Positions 1-11,000 of a DNA stretch of 22,746 nt are shown piece after piece. The translations under genes were made by a program, and so were the position numbers. The stretch spans positions 1,006,153-1,028,898 of the forward strand of contig GG745334.1 in NCBI GenBank assembly GCA_000151295.1. Direction: 5' to 3'. This DNA is from Allomyces macrogynus ATCC 38327. Taxonomy: Eukaryota; Blastocladiomycota; Blastocladiomycetes; Blastocladiales; Blastocladiaceae. Within the stretch, counting starts at the first letter, position 1. Every line of letters begins with the position of its first letter. The notes under the pieces were generated by a model. The model was not told the DNA's origin, ran no database searches, and saw only the letters and a program-made list of their open reading frames with translations.

Positions 1-1620
1 CTCGATGGCTTCGGTGATGCCCTTGCACGCAAAGACGATTTGCTTCATGGACATGAGCACGTTGGCGCGGTAATCGGACGCGCGGGCCATCATGAGCGCG
101 TCAATGGCCGAGCGGAACGTGTCGATGCGCGACTCGTCAATCCCACCAACACGCGGTTGCGGCGGAGCCGGGCCCGAGGGCGGGGCGCCGGATGGCCCCA
201 TGCGCGGCGAGACAATGCTCGCGGGCGCCTGCGATTGCGGCGGTGACGGGGTCTGGTACTGCGGCATGGGCGGCAACGGCTGCTGCTGGTACTGCTGCGG
301 TGGGGTTGGTTGCTGCTGTTGCTGCTGCGGCTGCTGCGGTTGTTGTTGAGGTCCACGACGCAACTGGTCCTGCAAGTCGCGAATGAGCTGTTGGTCCGCG
401 TCGTGCTGACGGCGCAGGTCCTCGTTCTCGGCACGCATGGACTTGAGCTGGCCCACGAGCCGCTCGGCGTCGGACTGCATTTGCTGCACGCGGTCACGGT
501 TGACCTGAGCCTCGGCATTCGCCTGGCGCGCCTCGTCGCGCGCGGCCTGCAGCGCCAGGTCGAGGTGGTGGTTGTTGACGGACAGGTCGTCGAGCTGCTG
601 CTTGAGCGGGCGGATCTTTTCTTGCTCAATGTTCTGTCGCAAAAAGAACAATGAAGAAAGAAGGCACGGTCAGTTGCGTCGAGCGGAACGCAATCATTGA
701 CTCAAACGAGACGGCAAATATACCCTCAAGTTGGTCTCCAACTGCGTAATTGTCTTGGACATGTTGAGCAGCTTTTCCTCGTACTCGATGCGCAAACCCT
801 CGGTCACTGGTCCGTTGGCCGCGCTCGGATCCGCCGGCATACCATCGGACTGCTGCGGTTGCTGTCCGACCGTCGACGACGGTAAAAAGCCCGCGAGGTC
901 GTCGGCCGGTTGACGCTGCAGCGACGGCGTCGGCGGCTGCGGCTTGTCAACGTTCATGACGCGAGACATGGATGACGGCGCGTGGCTCTCTTGCGGAGGC
1001 GTGCCGTGCGCGGCACCGGACGCAGCGGCGTCGGCCGCCTCCATGAGCCCCGGGTACCGGTACTCGAGCTGGAAGAACACGTCGGCGGCCAAGTCCTTGA
1101 ACCGGTTCTTGGGCAGCGTCGCCTGAAATATCATAGGGAAAAAAGGGCCAAACGAGTCAGCATTACGTAGAGCAGTGCATACGAGCGAGAAGGAAACCGC
1201 ACCAGCTTTTGGCGCGCCTGGTTGCGCTTTGGGTGCAGGTCGTTGCGAACGGGCAGGAACGGCTCGTTTGGGTCGTTACGCACGCGGCGCGACATTTCGT
1301 CGTAGACATCGGTGCTGAGCTCCTGGAACTGCTGCTTGGACAGGCGCGAGAGCTTATCGCGAGCGCTCTGGCGCTGCTGCGAAATCGAGAGTTGCGCTGG
1401 TGACATTCAAGGAGCAATCACTGTCAAAATCGCATCCCAGCAAGATAATACGTTGTTGCCAACGAGATGCCGCCGTACATCGGTCAGAGTGCTCGAGAAA
1501 CTGGCCGAGGCCCTGGTAGTACTGCAGCGCGAGCTCAAACTGCGGGGAACCTGGTGGTGGCGCTGGCGACATGCTTGGGCTCGGATGCGCCGGCGATGCG
1601 GCACCGAGAGACGACGACAT
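1..1620 (-). CDS. SPA2: Spa2-like polarisome scaffold, N-terminal part (partial at left edge)
   Basis: Exons, in order of transcription, are 1620-1479, 1396-1203, 1122-724 and 633-<1, giving 456 visible residues. The start at 1620 has a good Kozak context (CCACCATGT). A short Ser/Pro leader and an aromatic helix (YYQGLGQFL, about 34-42) come first. Two Spa2-homology/GIT repeats follow, at about 54-80 (ARDKLSRLS, then [10 protein letters not shown]) and 108-137 ([20 protein letters not shown]). The second repeat is split by intron 2 and reads correctly only when spliced. A low-complexity linker leads to a heptad-like coiled coil (about 246-336), a Gln/Pro tract (about 341-380) and the start of a C-terminal helical domain ([15 protein letters not shown], about 414-428). 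In yeast, Spa2 sits at growth tips and scaffolds formin and MAPK-cascade proteins. Animal GIT proteins share the SHD but have an N-terminal ArfGAP, which is absent here, so the Spa2 type is favoured. The C-terminus lies outside the window. Confidence 0.9.
310..348 (-). repeat. CAG/CAA-rich trinucleotide tract coding polyglutamine in SPA2
   Basis: The minus strand reads mixed CAG/CAA codons for Q3-P-Q2-P-Q6 (residues 341-353), followed by further Gln/Pro. It lies between the coiled coil and the C-terminal domain. It is probably a flexible, length-variable linker. The mixed codons argue against a recent pure-CAG expansion. Confidence 0.85.
634..723 (-). other. SPA2 intron 3
   Basis: 90 nt, phase 0. 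Donor GTATAT, branch-like ACTGACC 36 nt before the end, pyrimidine-rich tract, acceptor GCGACAG. Removal joins TNLR to NIEQEK and continues the coiled coil. Confidence 0.85.
1123..1202 (-). other. SPA2 intron 2
   Basis: 80 nt, phase 0. Donor GTGCGG, branch-like GCTGACT, T-rich tract, acceptor ATTTCAG. Splicing joins ARQKL to ATLPKNRF and restores the second SHD repeat, which strongly supports the boundaries. Confidence 0.9.
1397..1478 (-). other. SPA2 intron 1
   Basis: 82 nt, phase 1. Donor GTACGG, acceptor TCACCAG. Splicing gives EHSDR-S-QLSISQQ. This is the only intron in the window without CTGAC; it has TTGAC 27 nt before the acceptor. Confidence 0.85.
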
Positions 1621-2643
1621 GGTGGAGAAAGTTCAGCGACGCGAAACGAAGACGGTCGACCAGTTGATGGACCCGACCAGGCGCGAGTCCAAGATGCGGT
1701 TGCTGCAGCTGCTGGAGACGACTGGAGCGGGAGCGCTAAGCTGGCAACTGAGGGAGGGCGAGCGGGGCCGGTGCGCTGATGGCTGTGCTGTGCGGCAAGT
1801 TGCGAGGGTCGGCAGCGCGGTAGGTGAAGTGCAAACGAGTGCAATCGCCTTGTCGATGTCGACGACATGGATGGCGTCGCCAAGGTCGCCACGGCTTGCC
1901 ACCTCGGCCGTTTCTGCCGTTGCACCAGCAGAAGCGAGCTGGCCAAAAATTCACTGGCCTCGGACTTGATAAATGTATTCTCCTTCATCTCGCTCACAAC
2001 GCACAAGAAGCAAACCGAGAGCCTATTGTTGGCCGTGCTATCAGCTCATGGGACCTTCCATCCAGAGAATTGCTTGAGGTCCATGTGGAGCAGCGTCCGG
2101 TGCCAAAGTTGGCGCAGACGTGACTCCTGAAAGAGATCGGCAAACACGAGTCCGACATTTTTGTTTCGTTCTGCCGGGGTCAAAGTTACCGTCAAGCGCG
2201 CAGTAGCCCAGCTGTTTGATGCGCTGTCCGGTGAAACGCCGAGGGCACGTCCTGATGCGAAGGACGACGGCATTATCAGGAACGGGTCTCAAATCCTTCT
2301 CTCGACCAACCTTCGGTACTCCCAGCCAAGACCTCGTCTGCGGGCTTTATCGGGGCAGGGGAATCAAAAAACTAGCAGAGTGCACTTTTGCATCAAACTT
2401 TAGTTGAGACTTGAAGCACAGCGGCCTCATCCTCAGTGGATTGAGATGCTCGAATCCTCGAGTATAACCCACAACCAGGACCCCGCATTCCCTGCATCGC
2501 TGCATCACGCGGGGGCAGAAGGTGGGTAGAGATTGATAAAGCTAAAGAACAAATATCTGGGCGTCCGACCGGGTTTTGAGGTGATTAAATAGCTCACATG
2601 ATACGTTGCCACAAGAGCTTGCTCCGCTCATTTGCTTCCCTCA

Positions 2644-2657
2644 CGAGTCGCGACTCG
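2644..2657. repeat. 14-bp perfect palindrome CGAGTCGCGACTCG
   Basis: Perfect dyad with no spacer, in the lower-GC intergenic region. It contains an NruI-type TCGCGA core. It may be a site for a dimeric regulator or may be chance. Confidence 0.4.
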
Positions 2658-2670
2658 CGCCTCTCCCATT

Positions 2671-2684
2671 TGGCCCTCGGGCCA
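2671..2684. repeat. Inverted motif TGGCCCTCGGGCCA, copy 1
   Basis: Two 6-base arms (TGGCCC and GGGCCA) flank 2 bases. A near copy, TGGCCCACGGGCCT, lies at 3007-3020. It starts 14 bp after the end of the palindrome at 2644-2657. It could be a binding site for a dimeric regulator; no function is shown. Confidence 0.4.
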
Positions 2685-3006
2685 TGGCAACGCTTGAAAT
2701 CGCGTCTTCGGGCCGTGTGCATCTGGGCTGAAGGTGTCGGCACCCTGACGGACAGGTGATGGTAACCATGATGACACGGCCGAACAACAGTGCGATGGGG
2801 AACTGGACAATTTGCACGCATCGATTTATCGATTGAGCAGAAGTTGAGCCCATACGTCCAAAAAGTCCATCCTCATCGCAAATACATTGTTATAAGTTTC
2901 TGGTGTGTCAAGCCTCCAAGGCTGTGAAGAACAACCATCTCTCTGAACCAAGTCCGTGAACTGCCGTACAGACCGTGACTTCAAGTGATATGCATCCTGC
3001 TGTGCC

Positions 3007-3020
3007 TGGCCCACGGGCCT
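3007..3020. repeat. Inverted motif TGGCCCACGGGCCT, copy 2
   Basis: Matches copy 1 at 12 of 14 positions. It lies about 320 bp before the CT-rich run likely to mark the kinase transcription start. Confidence 0.4.
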
Positions 3021-3306
3021 GCTGGGTACGGTAGTAAATTGTGATCAACACGCGCACCCATCGTAAACATTTGGTCTTGGCCAAGAGTCCTCCATCGTCC
3101 TCCATACGTTCCCATTCCCCGCAACGCGTTGGTCCATATTGTCATGTTTCTCAAATGCATACCTCGACCTTCATAACTGCGCGCCCGCGCACGCGGCCAG
3201 CTGCAGCAAAATGTCGCTGATTTATCTTGACCCCATTCATCGCACCGTACTGCAACCCGCGGCACGCAGTCGCACAATCTGCCACGTACTTGGTGCTTCT
3301 CCACTG

Positions 3307-3330
3307 CTTCCTTCTTTTTCGCTGCCTCCA
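3307..3330 (+). promoter_or_regulatory. Pyrimidine-rich promoter element of the kinase gene
   Basis: A nearly unbroken C/T run (cttccttctttttcgctgcc), followed by CAACTG. Such runs often lie just upstream of fungal transcription starts. From here to 3604 there is no ATG, so the 3604 ATG would be the first in a transcript starting nearby. Confidence 0.4.
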
Positions 3331-3603
3331 ACTGTGTTCTCTTGGGCCCAAAGTCGGCTGGACGCCCCCTTGCTGGCGGGGCTTCAACAGCAAACGGACT
3401 GTGCAAAGGCAGCGCGTTGGTATCGACTCTTCACTCCACTCCTTGCATTCCTTGCAGCGCGAGCCGTGTGGACCGCCTTGGCATTTTGCTCACCGGTGCT
3501 CGACGTGGACCAAGTAGTACCATCATCCCCGTGGCGCCCCGCCTTTACCAAGAGCACGCTTCTTGCCCCCGATCCGGCACCCCCATTATTACTAATCATC
3601 AAC

Positions 3604-4875
3604 ATGCTCCCCGATTCAGCGCCCGTCGCTGCCACACCATCCAAGGCCACAAGCGACCCAGTCTTGATGCACGACCTGAGGACGGCCGGCGGCGTCGCGC
3701 GCTATGTCGCCTCGCTCCTCGACCCGGCGCTGCGCAAACGCGTCCACCGCGTCGAACAGTTGTCGGGTGGGTTTACCAATTATGTCTGGCGCGTCATGCT
3801 CGTCCCCGTCCCCGCACCAACGTCGGGCCGTTCGCAACGTCGCCGACGCCACAGCACGCGAACGGGCGCCTCGCTCACGGTCCCAAACTCAACCACCTCG
3901 GTTGTCCTCAAGTACTTTGCGCCTCAAATCCGGGCGTTGCCTGGTGTCGAATTGTCGCAAGACCGCGCTGCAAAGGAGTACTCGGCCTTGGCCGCCATGT
4001 CGGCCGCGCTCCGCCGCGGTACCTTGAGCACGCGGGGCGCGACGGTATCGAGCGAAGGCCTGATCTGGTCGGTCCCGACGCCATTCCATTTCTGTGCCGC
4101 GCATCACGCCGTGATCATGGAAGACGCTGCTACGCCGTCGTCGGTGCTCATGTTTGACTTTTTGCGGTCGCCGCGCACGCGCAGTGAGCTTTCCAAGCTG
4201 GCCGTCGCGCTGGTCGATTTTTTCCGCGCCGTGCCAGTCACTTTGACGCCCTGTCATGGAAATGGAGCCGAGTGGAATCAAGGCATGACCGAGCTGTTTG
4301 AAACGTCGACGGAACCGCAAATGCTCGCCATGGTGTCCGAGTGCTCGGCATTTGGTGATCAGACGGCGGCGTACTGGGCTGACCGAATCGTAGCCGCGCG
4401 CAAGCACCCACGCGCGCGTGCCGGCCAGATCTTTGGTGATTTCTGGCCCAACAGTATTCTGCTGCACTTGTCCACCGCCGACATCGAGGCCGCGAGTGGC
4501 GACGGCGCTCCAACGGCCATGTCCGTGATTGACTGGGAATGTTCGCGACTTGGGCACCCGGACCAAGATTTTGTGCAAATGGTCGGCAACTTGGTGACGA
4601 TGCGCGCGGGAACGCGGCAGACCGCTGGCACGTTCGACCTTGACGCCGTGGAGACCATGATCGTTGAGTTGCTTACCGCCGCGCGGCCGCATCTGGACGC
4701 GACATGGGACCATGCCGCCATGTCGCTGCGTTACGTGGCGTATCTGTCTCAGTTCGATCATTTTGCGATCACTGACGCAGCGCGCGCGATTGCCAAGGCG
4801 CCCGAGTATTTGGAGGACCTTTTCCGCGGTGTGTCGTCGCCGCCGCGCTCGGACCTTGCAGCTGCGAGTGAATAA
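3604..4875 (+). CDS. APH/choline-kinase-family small-molecule kinase
   Basis: Single exon, 423 residues. It has the protein-kinase-like fold of PF01636. The glycine-rich start is QLSGGFTNYVWRV. VVLKYF gives the ATP lysine (K103), and E125 in AAKEYSAL is its likely partner. AVIMEDA is the hinge region. The catalytic loop is IFGDFWPNSILL (D279, N283), and the metal motif is VIDWE (D310). The family usually has HGD; here it is FGD, with the Asp kept. An Arg-rich insert (RSQRRRRH) interrupts the N-lobe. The reading frame stays open upstream to ATGs at 3139 and 3211. I prefer 3604 because its context is good (ATCAACATG), there is no ATG for about 390 bp before it, and the upstream translation looks like untranslated leader. 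The substrate is unknown; fungal relatives with HGDFW are usually annotated only as kinase-like. The gene converges with TRA1. Confidence 0.82.
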   Translation: MLPDSAPVAATPSKATSDPVLMHDLRTAGGVARYVASLLDPALRKRVHRVEQLSGGFTNYVWRVMLVPVPAPTSGRSQRRRRHSTRTGASLTVPNSTTSVVLKYFAPQIRALPGVELSQDRAAKEYSALAAMSAALRRGTLSTRGATVSSEGLIWSVPTPFHFCAAHHAVIMEDAATPSSVLMFDFLRSPRTRSELSKLAVALVDFFRAVPVTLTPCHGNGAEWNQGMTELFETSTEPQMLAMVSECSAFGDQTAAYWADRIVAARKHPRARAGQIFGDFWPNSILLHLSTADIEAASGDGAPTAMSVIDWECSRLGHPDQDFVQMVGNLVTMRAGTRQTAGTFDLDAVETMIVELLTAARPHLDATWDHAAMSLRYVAYLSQFDHFAITDAARAIAKAPEYLEDLFRGVSSPPRSDLAAASE

Positions 4876-4879
4876 TAAA
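4874..4879 (+). terminator. Candidate poly(A) signal AATAAA overlapping the kinase stop codon
   Basis: AATAAA shares its first two bases with the TAA stop (4873-4875). If used, cleavage would fall within a few tens of bases, giving a very short 3' UTR, consistent with the close convergent neighbour. Confidence 0.4.
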
Positions 4880-5001
4880 CCGATGCATTGCAGCCTGCCT
4901 GCCAATAACAAAACGACAATCGTCGAGCACCACAAAGCCAAAAACTCGACCCCCTCAACCCTCACCGTGCTGGCACCGCCGAGCCAACGAACAGAAACGA
5001 T
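4876..5001. other. Convergent 3' intergenic spacer
   Basis: Only 126 bp separate the kinase stop from the TRA1 stop on the other strand. No AATAAA is seen on the minus strand here, so TRA1 either uses a variant signal or its mRNA overlaps the kinase gene. Confidence 0.6.
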
Positions 5002-8000
5002 TTACAAGAACGGCATCCAGGTGATGCTCATTTCGGCCAAACACTGCGGGTTCGTCGCGCGCCCGACCAGCTCGAGCAGCTGCCGGTTGACCGGATCGGC
5101 GCGATCCGTGCTTGCGGACGCGTTCGCACTCGAACTCGACGACGACCCGACCGCACACTCCTCGACCAGCTTGCGCATGCGGCCCGTAATCTCGGCGCAG
5201 TTCTCGACCACCTTGCTACGCAATGCCTCGTCCGACGCAAACGGCTGCTGCGTACAGTTCGCCCAGTAGAGCAGCTCGTCGCGCACAATAATGCGCATAA
5301 AATCTTGCACAATCTCGAGGTTGTGACCGTCGAGGCACAACGCCTTGGCAATCGCAAGCATGCTCGCCGAGAACGGTCCGTCCATGCCGTGCGGCGTCAT
5401 GAAGTGCTGCAGGACCGGCGTGAGCCGGAAAGGGACGCGCTCGAAATGCGTGAATGTGTGCTGGTTGACGCTCGGCAGCGCCTCGGACATCCAAATGTGG
5501 CCCGTGGTCGTGGAAATGTGCAGTGACTGCGGGTACCGCAGCGCAATCGCCATGGCGTACGACATGAAGCACACGGTCGCCATTTGCTGCGTAAACTGCT
5601 TGCGCAGCATCCACAGGTCCGTGAAGTTGTGCACTTGGTCGAGCAAGTGCCGCTCGAGCAGGTCGGCCGGCGCAAACTGTCGGCGAATCTCGTCGAGCAC
5701 CGCCATCTTGGTCGTGAGGTCGCTCGACTGCTTGTCCTGCAGCCGCGTCAGGTAGTACATGATGGCATGGTCCTTGGGGATGCCAATGCGCTGGCAGTGG
5801 CTCGCCCACACTTGTTCAAGCGACGTGTAGCTCGGGTCGTACGAGATCATGCGCACATTCGGGGCTAGCGGGACCATGGTCGGGAAATGGAACTGGATTC
5901 CGCGCTTGCGCGACTCCTTGGACCGGTCCAGAATCGAGTTGAGGTACCCAAACAGCTGCACGACGCGCTCCTCGCGCCGGTACATGGACGGCGCCGGCTG
6001 CTGGACCAAAAACGCGTGCGTCGATCCGTCGTGCCCAATGATCTGAATCCCGCGGTGCGACGTGCCGTCGAGCCGGATGCGCTCAATCTCGGGCCGGAAC
6101 CGCGCGATCCGCACAAAGTTTTGCGGCGAGTCCACGAGCGCGAGGTACTGGCCTGGAATCTCAATGTCGTCGAGCCGCTGATGCTCAAACTCGATCAGGT
6201 AGTGCGTCAAGTGCTCGGGCACGCGGTACTCGTCGAGTTCGCGCTGCAAAGCGTCGCGCCAAATGCGGAACCGGTCAATGATGGTCAGCAAATCGGGCGA
6301 GCCGTCAATGAAGTCGCGCTTGAACTGGTCGTGGTACTGCTTGAGCGCTGGCGACTGTGCAAAGTGCTCCGACAGCTTGTTGAGCGACTTGGTCGGCAGC
6401 GATGCCGCATCACCCGCGAGCTCGCCATTGGCCCCAACCGTCGAGCAGACGTGGTCGACCATTTCGTTGAGACACGCGACCACGTAGCGGTACATTTCCT
6501 CTTGCGGCAACGGCTTGAGCCGCGCAATCATTTGGTCAACCATGGTCTCCATTGACAGCGCCAAGAGCGGATGGACCGTCTTGAGCTTGGCCATGACCTC
6601 CTCAACGGCTTGGTGCGACCCGACCTCTTCAAGCTGCGTGCGCAGCAAAAAGTGCAGCGCCTGCGGGTAGAAATTCGCAATCTGCATGAGAATGAACTGC
6701 GCGTGCCGCGTTTGGTGCGGGTCGACGAGCATGTTGAGCAGCTGCGGGATGAACGTGACCCAATACCAAATGGCCAGGTCGTTCTTGTGGCCCTCGAGGT
6801 TTTCGGTGAGCGGGTAGTTGGTCTTGTCCTGGTTGGCCAGCAGCCACAGCACGCGCGCAATGTACCGACGCGCCTTGCCCGACTTGAACAGACCAATCGT
6901 GTGCAGGTAGCAGTTGAGCGTGTGCCACGACATTTCCAGGTCCTTTTCGCCGCTTTGCCGGAAGAGCTGCTCGTGGTACTCGCCCCACATGGCCCACGAC
7001 TTGGCGAGGTGGTGGTCGGTGGTCACGGCCGTGACAAAGGCCTTGTTGGCCTCGACCTCGTTGCCGAGCAGCGCGAGGAACTTGGCCTTGAGCCCGAAAA
7101 ACTCGGCTTTTTGCTGCGGGTTGAAGTAGACCAAGTTCGTATTGGTGATCACGTCGAGACCCGTTTTGTAGTCGTCCGGGTTGGACAAGTAGCACTTGGC
7201 CTGCTCGCGCAGCTTGAGGAACGCTTCTTGAATCTCAATGTTGGGCAGCGCGTAAATCTTGGGCAAGTACTGGATGCACACTGACGTCAAGTCGTGCAGT
7301 CGAGCCACGTGCGCAAACCGGTTGATGATCCACGCCGTCTCATGGTACCCGCGATAGGGCGACGAGTTGTTGGTCGTGTTCGACATTGACGTGAGGATCG
7401 GGAAGTAGGCCTTGTTGATGGCGCCGAAAATGTGCTGCCGCCATGCGACCAAGTCGCTCCACACGTCAATGTCGTCCCACACATTTGGCAGCCGCTCGCG
7501 CCACGTTTGCAAGATGGCCTTGAGCTCCTGCGACCGCTGCTCGTGGTTCTGCAACGTCGTGTTGCTCAGCGACGTGTAGATCTGCAGCGCCTCGACGAGT
7601 TCGACAAACTGCTGGAACAGCGCGAGCAGCGGCAAATGGCAGTCGCCAATCGCGTGCGGGAGCAAAAACCACTTTTTCAGCGCCATTTGCACACCCTCGT
7701 CACAAATGTTTTGGAACTCTTGCACGCGCAACTTGTCTTCGAGCTCCTTGCGGTCAGCAAGCTTGTTGAGCGCGACAAACGCGCGGAAGACCTTGGACCG
7801 TGGGTCCTCGGGCAAGTGCTGCAGCAGCGACTCGACCTCGACCTTGTCTTTTCCACCGCTCGTCCAGTCGCCGAGTCGCCACACAGCCTCGAGAATCAAG
7901 TCGTGCCGGTTCTCGGTTTTGCCCACCTCCTCGAGCACGTCCCACTGCTGCAGTTTTTGGCAACACCGCACCCACTGCTCCTCCCACAAGCAGTATTCGC

Positions 8001-11000
8001 TCTCGGTGAACGCGAGCGTGCCCGTGCGGCCCTTGGCCTGCGCCTGCTCGTACATGGCCTGCGCGCGCTGCCAGTAGCCGATTTGCTGGAACGACAGCGC
8101 CGCGTTGGTCTCGGGGTACTGGCACCGCCGCCGCCACAGGCCCGTGCACAAGTCCGTCTCGTTGAGCTCCGTGAGCAGCTCGGCCAGCGCGTCGAGCGTC
8201 GAGTCGCGCAGCCGGTCCTCTTCCTTGGTCCCACCTAAGTTGAGTTGGCTCACGGTCAAGATCTCGGTCGCCGCGTGCCACGCATTAAACGTCTTGCCGA
8301 GGTACTTGATGACGTGCGGCGCGAGCTTGGGCAGCGGGCGGCACCGCGCGATTCCATCGAGTACCGTCGAAATGATGTTCGGATTCAGCTCGCTCTGCCG
8401 GTGGTGGTAGTCGCGCGTCAAGAGACTCAGCATCGACTTGGACATTTCCTGCCGCTCCTTGGGCGCCAGCGCCGTCCACGCCGCGACAAACAATTTCGTC
8501 CAGAGCGTGTGCGCGAAATCGGGTCGGTGGTGATGCAGTGCACTGAGCGCCGCGTGCACGGGCGCCGGCATGTCCATGGCGCCGAGCAGAACGTCGAGCG
8601 CTTGGTGAATGTAGTACGTGGTCGTAAGCGGCTCCCAGTTCTGGCTCGAGAAAATGTAGTCGAGGCGCGTCATTAAGTCAGCGGGCAGCGACTCGTTGAG
8701 AATGTCGATGAACAGGTTGCGCACTTCGGCCGTGGGCGCGCGCGTGCCGAGCAGGAACGCGTGCTCGAGCCGCGAGCTCACCTCGCTCTTTTGCACGAGC
8801 ACCGCCGCGACGAGCCGCAGGTAGTCGTTCATGAGCTCGGGACCGCCCTTGTGCTCAAAAGCCATCATCTTGACGAGCAGCGTGCTCTTGTCCTTGACCG
8901 ACGGGTAGAGCGAGTCGGTCAAAACCCACTCGCGGCACAGGTCGAGCAGGAACCGGCACAGGTCCACGTCGGCCGACTTTTCGACGAGCTGCACGAGCAT
9001 GCTGACGCACGACCGTCGTTGGTCGGACGGCAGCTGCGGCAGTCTCATGTTCAGTAGCTTGATGGTCGTCTTGAGGCACGTGTCATTGTCGCGCTGCGAC
9101 CACTTGCGCTCAGCCGTCAAGTGCCCGACCACGAGCTTTTGCAAGTTGCGCACCAGGTCCGGCAAGAATGGCGGCAGCACGGACGCGTCCTTGCCGACCA
9201 AAATGTCGAGCACGGCCACCGCCAATGGCAACCGCTCGCCGCTGTTGAGCAGGTCGTGCAAGTGCGCCGTGATATCCTGCAGAATGACCGGTTCGAGGCC
9301 ATCAATCTTGACGAGCTGCGAAAAGTAGGTTTTCAGGGTCGGGAGAAACACGAGCGCTGCGTCCGACTTGAACGCGCGCGTCGCGAGCCGGTAAGTTTCA
9401 GCGCCCAACGTCGGGTCACGGCCAAACTCGATGACCAGCGACAAAATCTCCGTCGCGCGCATGAAGATCGGGATCGTCTCGTCCTGGATCGGGTACTGTG
9501 TGATGGGCTTTTCCAGCAGCGCGAGCTTGATGGTCGCGTCCGGGATGAGTGCCATGATCTCGCGCATCAGTTCGACGGCGCGGCTTGCACCGCTGGCACC
9601 ACCACGCTGGGCGGCCGTCTCGGGCAAGAACGAAATGCGCAACAGGCTCGTCATGACTGAATCCTTGGCCATTTGCGACAAGCCGCCGTGCGGGTCCGCC
9701 GGCGGCGGGACCACGTCCGAGTCGACCTCCATGTCGTCGGCCGACCGCTTGCGCGGCAGAATCGACGGCTGCAGCCGCCGCTGCTCCCACTGGATGATCA
9801 TTCGCACGACTTGCAGCGCCATGTGCCTGGTCTCGGGGCTCGCGCCTGCCGACGCCGACAGTTTGGGCAGCGCCGTCGCGACTCCTTGGTAAAACTGATC
9901 GCGGTCCGGGTAGAAAATATCGACATGTGACGTCATGGTCTGCAGCAAGTGCGCCAGGTGGGGGATAGTCACGTCCTCGGTCAGCGCCTTTTTCAGCGCG
10001 CGCACCCAGTCGTCGTTGCCGTCGATGCGCTGCGGCAAGACGGGCACGACCGTGTCGAGCGCTTGCCGGACCAGAACACGCGTCTCGACTTGGTAGGCCT
10101 TGATCAACGACATGAAAATTTGGTAGACGACACGCGACGGCACGCGGTAAGCGGCCGTGATGACGGCAATCAGGACGTGGGTCGCGTGCTTGAGGCTCAG
10201 TTCGCTCGACTTGGCGTTGGGCCAGACGCTGCGCAACAGCGTGCGCCAGTGCGGCGCAATGTGCTCGGGGATGAGTTTGATCGCAAACGCAAACAGCTGG
10301 TAAAATTCGAGCGCCAACAGCTCGGGGATCTCCTGCATTTTCAGCTCGACGAGCTTTTTCCAGAGCTCTTCGTTGAGCTGCGGCGCGTCGCGGTGCTTGA
10401 TGAGCAGGACCATAAACGACGGCAGCGCCACGTGCCGCATCACGACCGTGCACGGTTCGTCGAGCTGCTCAATCACCTTGAACAGGACTGCGTCGAGCTC
10501 GGCCCACGACAGCTTGAATGCCGTGGCCGTGAGCTGCTGCTGAATGTAGACCTTCAGGTAGTTGTTGGGGAACTTGGTCATCCAGGCGCACACGGTGAAC
10601 ATGGCCTCGAGCCGGCGCGTCGGCTTGGCAAAGAAGGCGCAGTAGAGCTCGACGACCTGCTGGTTCGTCTGCGCGTACGTGTGCGTGTGGTTGACGGGCA
10701 GCTTGGCGAGCACCGCAAAGACCGGCTCGGTGAGCACGTCCATGCCGTGCCGGTGCAAAACGTGCAAAATCTCGCACACATCCGGGCGCAGCCGCCCATC
10801 GGGCCCGACCAGCGTCACGAGCTGGTCGACATGCTTTGCCGTTTCCGTGCGCAGTGCCGTGCTCTGCTCGAGTTGCAGGAGGCCGACAAACAATTGCAAC
10901 GTGTCGAGCTCGTGCACGCGCGCCAAAAAGTAGGGCACGGCATCGACCGTGTACCGGGCCATGTACTTGGCCAGCGACTTGCGGAACGGGCTCGCTTGGC

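Larger units (their letters stand above)
1621..3603. other. Intergenic region between divergent SPA2 and kinase genes
   Basis: About 2 kb holding both promoters. Base composition falls well below that of the genes; 2881-2940, for example, has 24 G/C in 60. I see no conserved protein and no foldable tRNA. Notable content: a TATAAG at 2891-2896; a CT-rich run at about 3307-3330, typical of fungal promoters; a 14-bp palindrome at 2644-2657; two near-identical inverted motifs at 2671-2684 and 3007-3020; and a 10-bp palindrome, TTGGGCCCAA, at 3342-3351. Several short ORFs of 60-85 codons occur on both strands, none recognisable. Confidence 0.6.

Noticed and set aside
2161..2403. Plus-strand frame with a segment (KVTVKRAVAQLFD) faintly like ribosomal protein L23
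   Set aside because: It has no ATG, the resemblance covers only about 20 residues, and the following residues do not fit L23.
2440..2475. B-box-like CTCGAATCC suggesting a tRNA
   Set aside because: The T-arm does not form a 5-bp stem with a 7-nt loop, no acceptor stem pairs, and no A box is in place.
3139..3603. In-frame upstream extension of the kinase by 155 codons
   Set aside because: The extra residues show no domain or signal and precede the family's N-lobe. A CT-rich promoter-like run lies within it, and the 3604 ATG has the better context.
9920..9945. TGACGTCA, a CRE-like site
   Set aside because: It falls within TRA1 coding sequence, where ordinary codons explain it. It is not near a promoter.
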